A stretch of DNA of 64,000 bases from Neoarius graeffei. Taxonomy: Eukaryota; Chordata; Actinopteri; Siluriformes; Ariidae. The notes below the pieces were generated by a model. The model was not told where the DNA came from and searched no databases. It saw nothing but the letters and a program-made list of their open reading frames with translations. Numbering within the stretch: the first letter of the stretch is position 1; every line of letters begins with the position of its first letter. A program made the position numbers and the translations under genes. Location of the stretch: positions 76,867,149 to 76,931,148 of the forward strand of contig NC_083569.1 in NCBI RefSeq assembly GCF_027579695.1, in the 5' to 3' direction. Below are positions 10,231-20,574 of the stretch, in pieces.

Positions 10231-12591
10231 TCAGTGCTGCTGCGATGGGCCTGGAATGACGGCCGTCGCCACAGGATTATGTGGGACGACATTAAGACGG
10301 TAAAACCTGGTGAAGGTGCAGCTGGAAGCCCAGGAGGCTGCGCTGCATATGTCTGAAAGGGGCACGCCCTTCAGTGATGCCCATGAGGCCGCCACACCCT
10401 GTGCAGAGTGCGCCCTGACAGCCGGAGGAATCGGGGAGCCACTGTGCCTGTAGGCATGTAATATGGCCTCGACTATCCACTTGGATAGCCTCTGCTTAGA
10501 GAGCGCCAGACCCCTCCTCGGCCCTGTGTGGCACAGAAACAGGGCGTCACTCCTACGGAAGCCCTCCGTACGGGACACGTACACCCTGAGGGCGCGAACT
10601 GGGCACAAAAGTTCCGACCTCTCACCATGGCCCACCTCGAACGCCGCAACGCTAAGGGGCTGGTTGACGAAGGTAGCATAGAGGGTCTTCGGGAGGAAAG
10701 AGGGGTTAGGCCACAGAGTGACCCCACTGTCGCCGGAGTGCCACTGCAGGCACTCCCCACTGACTGACAGCGCGTGTAATTCCCCGACGCGCCTCGTCGA
10801 TGTAATGGCCAGAAGAAAAGCAGTCTTCAGGGAGAGCCATGAAATGTCTGCCGTGAGCAGGGGCTCAAACGGTGCGTCGCAGAGAGCCTGCAGCACCAAG
10901 TGAAGATCCCATGTGGGTACCCGGCTCCGTCGGGGGGGTCTCAACCGGAGAGCACCCTTCAAGAAACGTGCCACCAAGGGGTGGGACCCCACGGTCCTTC
11001 CCCCAACTCTGGCATGCTGAGCAGAGATGGCAGCTGCATAGACCTTGATGGTGGAAGGAGTAAGACCCTTGTCAAACAGAGACTGGAGGAACAGTAGAAT
11101 GGTCGGCAGGGGGCAGCATGTAGGCTCCTCCCCCCGAGTCAAGCACCAGTTGGAGAAAATCCTCCATCTGTTGGCGTAGAGGGTATTGGTGGAGGGTGCC
11201 TGAGAGCTTGCAATGGTGTTGACCACTGCTGGCTCACAAAGACCTAGCAGGGGGTCTGGTCCTTCAGCGGCCACACCCAGAGCTGCAGACGGGCTGGATC
11301 CGGGTGCCAGATCTGCCCTCCCAGCTGTGATAGCAGGTCCGTCCTCACTGGCAGGCACCAGGGGTCGCCGTTCAGAAGTTGCAGCAACTTCGGAAACCAC
11401 ACTCGGCCCGGCCACCGAGGGGCGACAAACAGCAGCCTGTGGTGGTCCATCGCAACCCTGTGTAGGGTCGGCACGATCAGCGGCAGAGGGGGGAAGGCAT
11501 ACAGCAGTTGCCTCGGCCAAGCATGCGCCAGCGCGTCCTGGCCCAGGGAGCTGGGGCCGTGGAGGCTGAACCACAGAGGGCAGTGTGTCGACTCCTGGCA
11601 GGCAAAGAGGTCCACCTCTGCCCTGCCAAAACGTTCCCAGATGGCGAGAACCACCGCTGGGTTGAGTCTCCATTCCCCGGGATCGGGGTCCTGGCGGGAC
11701 AGCAGATCCGCTGCCCTGTTGGCAGTGCCTGGCAAGTACATGGCACGCAGGCTCGAGAGATGTCGATGGGCCCACCGCAGAAGTTGGCCGGCCACTTCCA
11801 AGCACTGGAGGGACTTGGTGCCTCCCTGGTGGTTGATGTAGTACACTACCGTAGCGTTGTCCGTCCGCACCAGAACGTATCTGCCGGCCAGGCCTGGGAG
11901 GAAGTGCTGTAGGCCGAGGAACACAGCCCGTAGCTCCAGCACGTTGATGTGCTGCTGTCTCTGCCCTGGACTCCAGCAGCCTCTGATGGTCCGGCATTAC
12001 CAGACTGCACCCCAACCTCCCAGGGAAGCATCCGTGGTGATGACCTCCCTCCGGGAGGGGATAGCCGCCAGCGGAACACCCCGCAGAAGGTAAGCCCTCC
12101 TCCTCCATGGACGGAGGAGCCTGAAAAAAGTATCCGTCACCTTCACGAGCCTGCGCCCGTGTAGCGCCGGGTGGAGGTGGAGACCGTTGAGCCACCTCTG
12201 AAGCAGGCGTAAGTCCAGGAGTCCCAGCGGGACCAGAGAGGAGGCTGCTGTAAGCATGCCCAGCAGGCGCTGAAAGGTCTTCAGGGCGAGTGATCTGCCC
12301 CATCCGAAGCGGCCAAGCAGCAGGCGGATGTTGTGGATCCTGGTCTGGGAGGGGGTTGCCATCAACGACCTCGAATCCAGGTGCATGCCCAAGAAAGTCG
12401 TCTCCTGGCTGGGCACCAGCGAGCTCTTCTTGTAATTCATCCTGAGCCCCAGCTCTGCGACATGTGAGAGCACAGTCGCGATGTCGGTGTGGGCCTGAGC
12501 TGCTGACCGTGAACAGACGAGCCAGTCGTCCAGGTAAGGCAGGACACGCAAACCCCTTGCCTGAAGTGGTGCCAATGCCGCTGCCACACAC
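10231..12591 (-). CDS. DIRS tyrosine recombinase ORF
   Basis: A 786-codon open frame. The C-terminal ~330 residues are the recombinase. The N-terminal core-binding part includes NTLYANRWRIFSNWC and LTPSTIKVYAAAISA. The catalytic part includes ITSTRRVGELHALS (first Arg), the His box in RAHSAQGVAASWA and the tyrosine in TFTRFYRL. The recombinase consensus His-x-x-Arg reads His-Ser-Ala-Gln here, so one catalytic Arg may be lost. The N-terminal ~450 codons overlap the RT/RNase H ORF in another frame; such overlap is known for DIRS elements, and the true start is probably well inside. Confidence 0.88.
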   Translation of the reverse strand: MCGSGIGTTSGKGFACPALPGRLARLFTVSSSGPHRHRDCALTCRRAGAQDELQEELAGAQPGDDFLGHAPGFEVVDGNPLPDQDPQHPPAAWPLRMGQITRPEDLSAPAGHAYSSLLSGPAGTPGLTPASEVAQRSPPPPGATRAQAREGDGYFFQAPPSMEEEGLPSAGCSAGGYPLPEGGHHHGCFPGRLGCSLVMPDHQRLLESRAETAAHQRAGATGCVPRPTALPPRPGRQIRSGADGQRYGSVLHQPPGRHQVPPVLGSGRPTSAVGPSTSLEPACHVLARHCQQGSGSAVPPGPRSRGMETQPSGGSRHLGTFWQGRGGPLCLPGVDTLPSVVQPPRPQLPGPGRAGACLAEATAVCLPPSAADRADPTQGCDGPPQAAVCRPSVAGPSVVSEVAATSERRPLVPASEDGPAITAGRADLAPGSSPSAALGVAAEGPDPLLGLCEPAVVNTIASSQAPSTNTLYANRWRIFSNWCLTRGEEPTCCPLPTILLFLQSLFDKGLTPSTIKVYAAAISAQHARVGGRTVGSHPLVARFLKGALRLRPPRRSRVPTWDLHLVLQALCDAPFEPLLTADISWLSLKTAFLLAITSTRRVGELHALSVSGECLQWHSGDSGVTLWPNPSFLPKTLYATFVNQPLSVAAFEVGHGERSELLCPVRALRVYVSRTEGFRRSDALFLCHTGPRRGLALSKQRLSKWIVEAILHAYRHSGSPIPPAVRAHSAQGVAASWASLKGVPLSDICSAASWASSCTFTRFYRLNVVPHNPVATAVIPGPSQQH

Positions 12592-13469
12592 CTGGTGAAC
12601 ACACGGGGTGCCAGCAATATCCCAAAGGGCAGAACATTGAACTCGAAAGCCTGGCCCTCAAAGGCAAACCACAGGAACTGCCTGTGGTGTGGCGCAATGG
12701 GAACATGGAAGTAGGCGTCTTTCAGGTCGACGGTGGTAAACCAGTCGCCCGCCTGGATGTGGTGTAAGACATCCACTGTATGCAGCATGCGGAATCTCAT
12801 GGTCTTCAAGTGGGAGTTGAGGGACCTCAGGTCGAGGATCGGGCGGATACCGCCGTCCTTCTTCGGAACCAGAAAATACCTGGAGTAGAACCCACCTTGC
12901 TGTCTCTGCCTGTCGACGGGAGAGATTACTCCTTTCTCCAGGAGGGTGGCAATTTCCTGCCGGAGGATGAGGGACTTCCCCGGATGGCTCACGGTGGTGT
13001 GTTTGACCCCATGAAAATGCAGCGGTCGGCGGCAGAACTGGATGCGGTAACCCTCTGTGAGGGTCACCAGCACCCAGGGGTCTGGGGTCAACGCTCTCCA
13101 GCTTTGGAGCTGTTCGCTGGAAAAGCGGCCGACCGCCGGCGCGCTGATGTCAGCGCCGCCCAGACCGCCCCCGTCGGTCACCATGGGGGCGACGAGGAGC
13201 GGACTGGGTGTAGGGGGCGGCGCCGCGGGTCTGGGAGGTGGTGGGGCGACGAAAGTCATCAACCCGTCTGGTCTCCTGGCGGGTGCGTGGCCGAGACAGA
13301 GTCGGTGTGGGCCCCCTGAAGGACTGGGCAGCGTTGCCGTGGTGGTGGACCTGGCGGAGGCCAGTGAACTGCTGTCGCACCTGGATGACCTGGGCACTCC
13401 GGTCCAGGGCTTGCTGAGCGGCCTCACCAAACAGCTCCCTGGGGACAACAGGGAGAGAGCGCAGCACAC
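11244..13469 (-). pseudogene. DIRS reverse transcriptase / RNase H ORF with one internal stop
   Basis: The RT domain (13469-11997) has FLVPKKDGGIRPILDLRSLN, FTTVDLKDAYFHVPI (first catalytic Asp), LPFGILLAPRVFT and the YLDD box (LRVLPYLDDWLV). RNase H begins TTDASLGGWGAVW and is cut by TAA at 11997-11999. The same frame continues with LELRAVFLGL (Glu), RTDNATVVYYIN (Asp) and LPGTANRAADLLSR to 11244. There is one premature stop and no frameshift. It overlaps Gag upstream by ~320 bp and the recombinase ORF downstream. Unless the stop is suppressed or is a sequencing error, RNase H is separated from RT. Confidence 0.9.
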
Positions 13470-14682
13470 GCCGGTCGGGCTCGGCCAGAGGGGACTGCGC
13501 CAGCCATATCTGCCGGTGGGCGAGGGTGAGATACGACATCAGCCGGCCCAGTTCCCGCGACAAGTAGGCAAAGGCCTGGAGAGCCGCGTCGCACAGCTCC
13601 CGTGATGCCGCGCTCGTCCCCTCCAGCGTCTGGGCGAGGGCCAGCAGCAGATAGGACATGGAATTGTCAATACGACCCATTCGTGCTGCCGTGTCGTATC
13701 CCCGCACAATGAGGTCGTCGGTCGCACGGCATTGAGCGCGGGGGCATCGGGCGTCAGGCCGCAGAGCCTCGTTGGGCGAAAGGACGAGGGCAGCCACGGA
13801 GGGCTCAATGTTGGGCATCTGCTGGAGGCCGTAGGTAGGGGCGTCCTGCATTGCTGCCAGGGCCCTGCAGTCACTAGGGAGGTGGGAAAGGTGTCTAGGG
13901 TCCGCCCAACACCTCTGTAACTCCTCGATGTATGGGGCCGAGGGCGGAACAGACAACGAGGAAGGCTGTGTGGAGCCTCTGAAGAAAGCGCTCTGATGCT
14001 GGGCCACCGGGGGCGTGTCCAACCCCAGACGGGCCAATGTAGCCCTCAGCGTTGGCTGGATGGATGAGCGTCCGCCTTCCGACGCTGCCACGGTGCCATG
14101 GCTGGTGGCCTGGGAACCGGCCGGAGAGGTGGAGTCGTGACCGTCAGACCCACCGCAGTCAAAGCTCTCCGACGCCCGGATCGACAGCTCATCCAGGCTG
14201 CGTGCATCGATGGCCGGTGACAGAAGCGGTGGTAATGGCGAACGGTCGGGCTGCCAGGCAGATGGAGTGGCTGCGGGAACACTGCTGCCCTGTGGCGGAG
14301 GCTGGAGATTCGCCAGCAGGGCCTTCATCTCCTCCAGCTCGGCGGACATCACCTCCACCTTCCGAGCCAAATCGCCCGAGCGCTTCTTTTTCGCCTTGGA
14401 AGCGGAGACGTGTGGGGGAGCCCCACGGCGCTTGCTGGGCCCCGCTGCTGCAGCCGGCACCATGTCCTGTCCCTCCGAGGCCCGGGGGATGTCAGACGGA
14501 GGATCCATCCGAGCCAGCCTGGCGGTCCGCGCAGCCACGCTCAGGCACATGCAGTCTGCGCAGGCCATGTCCGTCAGCCCCTGCCGCAGGTGATCAATAC
14601 CCAGGCACGAGGGGCACTCGCGGTGGCCGTCCTCCGACTCAAGGGGGGCCCGGCAGTTGGCGCAGCAAGAGAATAGGTCCAT
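13150..14682 (-). CDS. DIRS Gag-like ORF1
   Basis: An uninterrupted 510-codon frame beginning MDLFSCCANC. The N-terminus has paired cysteines (CCANC, CPSCLG, CADCMCLS), as in the ORF1 of fish DIRS elements. A basic KAKKKRSG stretch and a predicted helical segment (VEVMSAELEEMKALLANL) follow, then a low-complexity Pro/Ser middle and a C-terminal helical part (LLALAQTLEGTSAASRELC). It is the most upstream ORF of the element. Its first ATG lies ~600 bp inside the right inverted repeat. Confidence 0.8.
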   Translation of the reverse strand: MDLFSCCANCRAPLESEDGHRECPSCLGIDHLRQGLTDMACADCMCLSVAARTARLARMDPPSDIPRASEGQDMVPAAAAGPSKRRGAPPHVSASKAKKKRSGDLARKVEVMSAELEEMKALLANLQPPPQGSSVPAATPSAWQPDRSPLPPLLSPAIDARSLDELSIRASESFDCGGSDGHDSTSPAGSQATSHGTVAASEGGRSSIQPTLRATLARLGLDTPPVAQHQSAFFRGSTQPSSLSVPPSAPYIEELQRCWADPRHLSHLPSDCRALAAMQDAPTYGLQQMPNIEPSVAALVLSPNEALRPDARCPRAQCRATDDLIVRGYDTAARMGRIDNSMSYLLLALAQTLEGTSAASRELCDAALQAFAYLSRELGRLMSYLTLAHRQIWLAQSPLAEPDRRVLRSLPVVPRELFGEAAQQALDRSAQVIQVRQQFTGLRQVHHHGNAAQSFRGPTPTLSRPRTRQETRRVDDFRRPTTSQTRGAAPYTQSAPRRPHGDRRGRSGRR

Positions 14683-15287
14683 GACACCTGGCTGGCAGAA
14701 GGGAACTTAAAAAATAGGGCGAGAACACCCCAAGTAAGTATCCCAAAATAAACAATCAGGCGGCAACGAAAAACGACCGGGCGAACACACCCGTGGTCGG
14801 GGCCGCAACTAAACGGTCACTCACTAGCGTGAGAAGACATCTTACGCCGCTAAAACACACAAGACAGCCGGCCCGTGAGCAGGCCGGAGGCAAGGTTACA
14901 CAAAACAAGGCGGTCGATAATATTAACACAGATAGGCGCCGTGCGCCACAGAACTGATAACAAACAGCGGCGAGAAACACCGCTTTAATTTAAATGAATG
15001 ATAACCGCTTACCTGAACGAAAACAAGCCGGCCTCCAGCGGCGAGGACACCGCCTCGGAGGGCTAATCAGCTAACTCCACCGAGCGAGAGCACTCAGCTA
15101 ACGGAGTAACTGTTGGGTCCCAACAGTAACAAATCAATACGAATATAACGACAAGAGAAAAAGAATTGGTGGACTTAACGCAGTTTCTTGGAGGATGCGT
15201 AAGCACAGCCCCAACCCTACGGGTAACGAAACTAACACGGCGCTTTGTCCAAATTCCAATCCAACTCGCAACCTGCAAACGCGAGAA

Positions 15288-15443
15288 GATGCAAGAGGTC
15301 ACTTCCTGGGTTCACCGGTCTTTTGTGCCGGGGTCACGGGGTGACGTCACCCAGGTCACACGTGACTTTGTTGTTACTATTACTCGACCTGCACGTTCGT
15401 GTGATGGATATCCATGTGCTGAAAGCACCGCCTCTGGCGGTCA
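15288..15443. repeat. DIRS right inverted terminal repeat
   Basis: Partner of the left repeat. Its outer tail (15444-15460, ending AAATAGAA) is reproduced in the internal complementary region. Confidence 0.9.
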
Positions 15444-15460
15444 GGAGAAACAAAATAGAA

Positions 15461-16444
15461 CTGCAATTTTGTTTTTTAAAACGAAAGCTGAAAGTTAGTT
15501 ATAGAATATGTTTCTTACAGAATATGTTACGATGGTAGCTGGTCTTGTATGAATTTCTGAGCTGTAAAATGAGTCGTGGTCTATTTTTTTACCGTAGCGT
15601 GTTATTTGTGTGCGGGGAAGGACACACATTAACAATTTGCATGTGTAGAATGGAATTTTCCACTCCAACAGTTAGAAGTTGATCGTGCTTCCATTTGCGG
15701 TCTTTCTGTTACGTGAGTGATCTGTTCGGACGTCATCACTGAAAAGGTGAGTTTTGACAGTTTTATTTTGTTTTAGTCTTGCAGTATAAGGCAATAGAAT
15801 GTTTTTTTTTCATCTTGCTTTCATATTTTGTAGTGTTTGTGTATTTTTGGCCGATATTTTGCAACCATGGTCGATTTAGATCGAACTTTTGATAGAATCT
15901 ACGGCCAGTCATTTTGCCCTGCCCCCGCCTCGCGCTCCCTCGGGTACGGTAGTGATGTCCCGTTGCTCGCGCCCCGCAGCAGAGACCCGCGCGACCTTCA
16001 GCCGGTACAGTCGCTGTTCTTTTACCAGCGCCGTTATTCTCATCTTTCCGGTGTGTTCTTGATTTTTCCATTGTGTTCTATTTTGCCATATCAAATACCC
16101 AAACTATCATATTATTCATATTTAAGTGAATAATCAGTTCAGTCATCATAACTTGGCATTTTTAACCCAAGCAATCAAAAAGAGGAAATTTATTCAATAT
16201 TTTCACTCATCTGTGAAGGAGGGGCTTTAATTCTTCATGATGGAGTTATTTTATATGGAAATCAATTTTACAAAAGCATTTTCCACAGTGGAGGCCAGAT
16301 AAAGCAAGATACTATCTTTATTCTTATTAAATATGACAAAAGAAACATGGAGTGTTAGGTAAATGCAAAAAAAAAAAGTAAAATTAGAAAAAAAATTTTT
16401 TTGACCATAATGTCCCAAATGAGAGAGCAGTTTCTGAGACGGAC

Positions 16445-16446
<2 letters not shown>
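15461..16446. repeat. Right portion of copy A
   Basis: Aligns in reverse to 22159-23535 (copy B) apart from the SINE there. Contains CpG-rich, promoter-like sequence near 15900-16010. The short open frames on both strands are not conserved beyond this repeat. Ends with the GGGTCCGTCTCAG inverted repeat. Confidence 0.7.
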
Positions 16447-16479
<33 letters not shown>

Positions 16480-16498
16480 GTGTGTGTGTGTGTGTGTG

Positions 16499-16556
<58 letters not shown>
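16447..16556. repeat. (AT)n-(GT)n-(AT)n compound microsatellite
   Basis: Starts directly at the right end of copy A, where the ATAC-type target duplication would lie. It has probably expanded from it. Confidence 0.9.
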
Positions 16557-16878
16557 GTGTATATGAGTCGGCCAAATAAACATTGGAAGAGCCAGTCGGA
16601 CAGGTTTGACCTTTTGAGGACATTTGGTTGGTCCCCTACAAAGAAAGCTAAAAGCGACAAAGGTTGCTTTTTGGTTAATAAGGTAAAGGTTGGGGTTAGA
16701 TTTAGGTGTAAACCGAGCAATAATAATAACAGCGGTTGCATTAATCATGATGATGCCAGTGGAAGGTCCTTATAAGGATACTAAGATTGTATGTTTAATA
16801 CTTGTCTTTTTTGTCGTCAAAAACTGCATCTTCTGCATCCTTTTACCCTTGTGAATCATCTGTCTCAATGTTGCCAGA
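16557..16878. other. Unassigned sequence between microsatellite and SINE
   Basis: No gene. Contains a GGTTGGGGTTAGATTTAGG stretch (16689-16707) of the kind found in degraded fish minisatellites. Confidence 0.4.
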
Positions 16879-16888
16879 TTGTCATTTC

Positions 16889-17215
16889 CATCCATCCATT
16901 ATCTGTAGCTGCAGGCAAGCTGGAGCCTATAGGCGGGGTACACCCTGAACAAGTCTCCAGGTTATTGCAGAGCTGACACAGAGAGACTAACAACCATTCA
17001 CACTCACACCTACGGTCATTTTAGAGCTACCAGTTAACCTAACCTGCATGTGTTTGGACTGTGGGGGAAACCGGAGTACCCGGAGGAAACCCACGCAGAC
17101 ACGGGGAGAACATGCAAACTCCACACAGAAAGGCCCTCGCCAGCTGCTGGGCTCAAACCCAGAACCTTCTTGTTGTGAGACAACAGTGCTAACCACTACA
17201 CCACCGTGCCGCCCA
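16889..17215 (-). repeat. SINE, minus orientation
   Basis: Same family as 22386-22758. Flanked by TTGTCATTTC (16879-16888 and 17219-17228), a 10-bp target duplication. The B box reads GGGCTCAAACCC, slightly degraded. The 5' head is intact (GGTGTAGTGGTTAGCACTGT on the minus strand). Confidence 0.85.
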
Positions 17216-17271
17216 TATTTGTCATTTCAAGAAGCCTTTATTGAAATTCCTCCTCTTAAGCAGTCAACATA

Positions 17272-18919
17272 CAGTTAGGTCCATAAATATTTGGACAGAG
17301 ACAACATTTTTCTAATTTTGGTTCTGTACATTACCACAATGAATTTTGAGCAAAACAATTCAGATGCAGTTGAAGTTCAGACTTTCAGCTTTAATTCAGT
17401 GGGTTGAACAGAATGACTGCATAAAAATGTGAGGAACTAAAGCATTTTTTATATACAATCCCTTCATTTCAGGGGCTCAAAAGTAATTGGACAAATTAAA
17501 TAATTGTAAATAAAATGTTCATTTCTAATACTTGGTTGAAAACCCTTTGTTGGCAATGACTGCCTGAAGTCTTGAACTCATGGACATCACCAGACGCTGT
17601 GTTTCCTCCTTTTTAATGCTCTGCCAGGCCTTTACTGCAGCGGTTTTCAGTTACTGTTTGTTTGTGGGCCTTTCTGTCTGAAGTTTAGTCTTTAACAAGT
17701 GAAATGCATGCTCAATTGGGTTGAGATCAGGTGACTGACTTGGCCATTCAAGAATATTCCACTTCTTTGCTTTAATAAACTCCTGGGTTGCTTTGGCTTT
17801 ATGTTTTGGGTCATTGTCCATCTGTATTATGAAACGCCGACCAATCAGTTTGGCTGGATTTGGCTGGATTTGAGCACACAGTATGTCTCTGAATACCTCA
17901 GAATTCATCCGGCTGCTTCTGTCCTGTGTCACATCATCAATAAACACTAGTGACCCAGTGCCACTGGCAGCCATGCATGCCCAAGTCATCACACTGCCTC
18001 CGCCATGTTTTACAGATGATGTGGTATGCTTTGGATCATGAGCTGTACCACGCCTTCACCATACTTTTTTCTTTCCATCGTTCTGGTAGAGGTTGATCTT
18101 GGTTTCATCTGTCCAAAGAATGTTCTTCCAGAACTGTGCTGGCTTTTTTAGATGTTTTTTTAGCAAAGTCCAATCTAGCCTTTTTATTCTTGAGGCTTAT
18201 GAGTGGCTTGCACCGTGCAGTGAACCCTCGGTATTTACTTTCATACAGTCTTCTCTTTATGGTAGATTTGGATATTGATACACCTACTTCCTGGAGAGTG
18301 TTGTTCACTTGGTTGGCTGTTGTGAAGGGGTTTCTCTTCACCATGGAAATTATTCTGCGATCATCCACCACTGTTGTCGTCTGTGGGCGTCCAGGTCTTT
18401 TTGCATTGATGAGTTCACCAGTGCTTTCTTTCTTTCTCAGGATGTACCAAACTGTAGATTTTGCCACTCCTAATATTGTAGCAATTTCTCGGATGGTTTT
18501 TTCTGTTTTCGCAGCTTAAGGATGGCTTGTTTCACCTGCATGGAGAGCTCCTTTGACCGCATGTTTTCTTCACAGCAAAATCTTCCAAATGCAAGCACCA
18601 CACCTCAAATCAACTCCAGGCCTTTTATCTGCTTAATTGAGAATGACATAACGAAGGAATTGCCCGCACCTGCCCATGAAATAGCCTTTGAGTCAATTGT
18701 CCAATTACTTTTGGTCCCTTTAAAAACAGGGTGGCACATGTTAAGGAGCTGAAACTCCTAAACCCTTCATCCAATTTTAATGTGGATACCCTCAAATGAA
18801 AGCTGAAAGTATGGACTTTATGTCCATGTCCATTATATAACTATAACTTGAATATGTTTCAGTAAACAAGTAAAAAACCAAAATTTGTGTCAGTGTCCAA
18901 ATATATATGGACCTAACTG
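17272..18919 (-). mobile_element. Tc1-like transposon, CAGTTAGGTCCATAAATA family
   Basis: Starts CAGTTAGGTCCATAAATATT after a TA (17270-17271) and ends ATATATGGACCTAACTG before a TA (18920-18921). It carries a degenerate DD34E transposase on the minus strand (18562-17651). This family is distinct from the CAGTGGTGCTTG family. Confidence 0.92.
17651..18562 (-). pseudogene. Degenerate DD34E transposase
   Basis: The N-terminus starts Met-Arg-Ser-Lys-Glu-Leu-Ser at 18562. A 1-bp loss near 18500 shifts the frame before VAKSTVWYILRKKE and GRPQTT (18467-18105). Another break lies between 18105 and 17992. The C-terminal part has MDNDPKHKAKATQEFI (second Asp) and SPDLNPIEHAF (Glu). It terminates early after PTNKQ. 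Non-functional. Confidence 0.88.
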
Positions 18920-18921
18920 TA

Positions 18922-19176
18922 TACCCAGAGCAGTGGGCAGCTATGCTGCAGCACCCAGGGAACAGTTGGGGATTCAGTGCCTTGCTCAAGGGTCCTTCAG
19001 CCATGTTAACCTAACTGCATATCTTTTGAACAATGGGGGAACCGGGAGCACCAGGAGGAAATGCATGCAAACTCCACACAGAACTCCACACTCCACCCTG
19101 TCAGCTACTTGGCTTGAACCCAGAACCTTCTTCCTGTGAGGCGACAGTGCTAACTACGACAGCACCATGTCGCCCT
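18922..19176 (-). repeat. Degraded SINE
   Basis: Recognisable blocks are AGCAGTGGGCAGC, CTTGCTCAAGGG, GGGAACCGGGAGCACC and a tRNA-like head read on the minus strand (near 19120-19170). About as diverged as 38822-39065. Confidence 0.65.
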
Positions 19177-19855
19177 AATTTCCTGTCTCCACAGATTGAT
19201 TTAAAATTAAGAAGCTATCAATTAATTGATTAAATTATTTATTTGTCAGTCATAGGATATGTTTGGAATTGGTAAATGATTTGCATGGAATTATGTTCAT
19301 GAATGGGATGGAGTTGATGAGTACAATCTGGCAACCCTGTTACATAAGTGCAATGTTCGGGTTGAGGTTCGTGCATTTGGGCTGCAGACTGAGAGGCAGA
19401 GAGGAAGCGAGCTGATTTTATCTCCTCTGCTGTATGGCTGGAGAGCTCAGTGCAACTCACGTTCACAACATGAAATTACGTTCTGCTGGTGTGCAAATGT
19501 AGCTGCGTTGATGAAATGATGTCACCTTTTGGAAAAAAACAGAAGTCTGTGTGTTGTCATGGAGTGTGTGAGTGTGACCATTCAGGATGAATGCCTGTTC
19601 TCTTCACAAACACAGTCAGACCTTTTCAGAGGCATAGTGCAGTTATTTATACCCAAGCACAAATGCCAGGTCACTCACTCTCTCACACACACAGTTGTTC
19701 TTGCTACTTCATTCGTGGTAGTGACAGACCATAAGTGTAATCAAAGGTGATCCAGACAGAGAGAACTCTTGCTGACAGATTGTAGTGAAGGACTGTCGAA
19801 CACGCACACGGCTGACAGGACTCTGCACTCCCCACACACAGCTCGGAATGGCAAC
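19177..19855. other. Unassigned intron sequence
   Basis: No motif-bearing frame; no repeat boundary seen. Confidence 0.35.
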
Positions 19856-19858
19856 ATT

Positions 19859-20551
19859 AAAGTGCATATCATGGGTAAATTCAGGAGCAACATCACTGTA
19901 ATTCTCCTATTTTATACTAAACTTTGGTCAAATATCTGTCACATTCTGCATTCTCTGCAATTTTTTTTGTACCTTGCGCAATACCAGAAAAATTCAGTTG
20001 AAATCAAGCCATTTGAGGCGAATTGGTCCACCTCTGAAAAAACTTGGCATTTGGATTTCCCGGCAAACATTGATTTTCGTGACGTCATGTGCGGGACGCC
20101 TCCCTCTGAATCCTACGTCAGCGCTGGTTTGTTTATGAGAAAACAATATTGCATTTGGTTTTCTGCAAATTTCTTCAACGTTATCGCGTAATTATTAAAA
20201 TGGTTAACAGATGTATCGTAGGAGGGTGTAGCAACACCAATCTTGATGGGATTAGTACTCATCATTTCCCAAAAGACCGGACAGTGATAGAGAAATGGGA
20301 GCGCTTGGTGTACACAGGCTGTGCACTGAAACCGTGCAAAGCTCGCGCAGCCTGCTGGCGCTTCTGCAGGTGACGTCATGAATCTGGCTCCAGACTCCCT
20401 TGGGATTTTTCCAGACGCGTTTTGTTTTATTTTTTTCTGCTGTAGACAGATGGCCTTGTGCAAAATTATCCCTCTGGATGAGTGTGTAAAGGGACATACT
20501 TTCATATAAAAAACAAAACATGAAATTGGTCCAGAATATGCACTTGAACCC
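19859..20551 (+). mobile_element. THAP-exon mini-element, copy 1
   Basis: Left end AAAGTGCATATCATGGG and right end CAGAATATGCACTTG are short inverted repeats. Copies at 34424-35091 and 62221-62710 share its layout. Each has a 5' region with a CGTGACGTC box, an ATG starting a partial THAP domain and a splice donor after it. Here the exon is 20200-20373, starting MVNRCIVGGCSNTNLDG. It is probably a deletion derivative of a P-element-like transposon whose transposase starts with THAP. No target duplication was found. Confidence 0.6.
20200..20373 (+). CDS. Partial THAP zinc-finger exon (mini-element copy 1)
   Basis: The first half of a THAP domain is present: Cys-x4-Cys in RCIVGGCSN, then HFPKD and the Trp in EKWERL. 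The second half (Cys-x2-His) is missing and would lie in a downstream exon. A CTGCAG|GTGACG donor near 20370 follows. This copy has ~16 extra bases just before the donor compared with copy 2. Confidence 0.6.
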   Translation: MVNRCIVGGCSNTNLDGISTHHFPKDRTVIEKWERLVYTGCALKPCKARAACWRFCR

Positions 20552-20574
20552 TCACTTGCCTGACCGTGTGTGTA

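Larger units (their letters stand above)
9860..15460 (-). mobile_element. DIRS-type tyrosine-recombinase retrotransposon, nearly complete
   Basis: Shows the full DIRS layout: inverted terminal repeats of ~155 bp (about 9899-10056 and 15288-15443), an internal complementary region (10088-10190), and, on the minus strand, a Gag-like ORF, an RT/RNase H ORF and an overlapping tyrosine-recombinase ORF. There is no flanking target duplication. The left flank ends ...TATAAATC and the right begins CTGCA. Copy B of the host transposon preserves the empty site TATAAATCTGTG (complement around 23542), so insertion at a single shared C fits recombinase-mediated integration. Confidence 0.95.
6121..16446. 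mobile_element. Unassigned DNA transposon with GGGTCYGTCTCAG ends, copy A, heavily interrupted
   Basis: The left end GGTCTGTCTCAGAAACTG (6121) and the right end CAGTTTCTGAGACGGACCC (to 16446) are inverted repeats. The core is spread over 6121-6240, 8758-9108, 9816-9859 and 15461-16446. Each part aligns, in reverse orientation, to copy B (22159-24060). Inserts are 6241-8757, a LINE at 9109-9819 and a DIRS element at 9860-15460. The preceding bases ATAC also follow the right end of copy B, suggesting a 4-bp target duplication. In copy A the right flank is an (AT)n run. No transposase motif is visible, so the superfamily is unknown and it is probably non-autonomous. Confidence 0.75.

Noticed and set aside
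10463-14684. Plus-strand frames of 60-210 codons in the DIRS region
   Set aside because: They lie antisense to Gag, RT and recombinase ORFs in GC-rich DNA and show no motifs.
16251-16775. Frames rich in Tyr-Ile or Thr-His around 16450-16560
   Set aside because: Translation of AT and GT microsatellites.
17651-18562. A functional Tc1 transposase on the minus strand
   Set aside because: At least two frame breaks and an early stop; only motif fragments remain.
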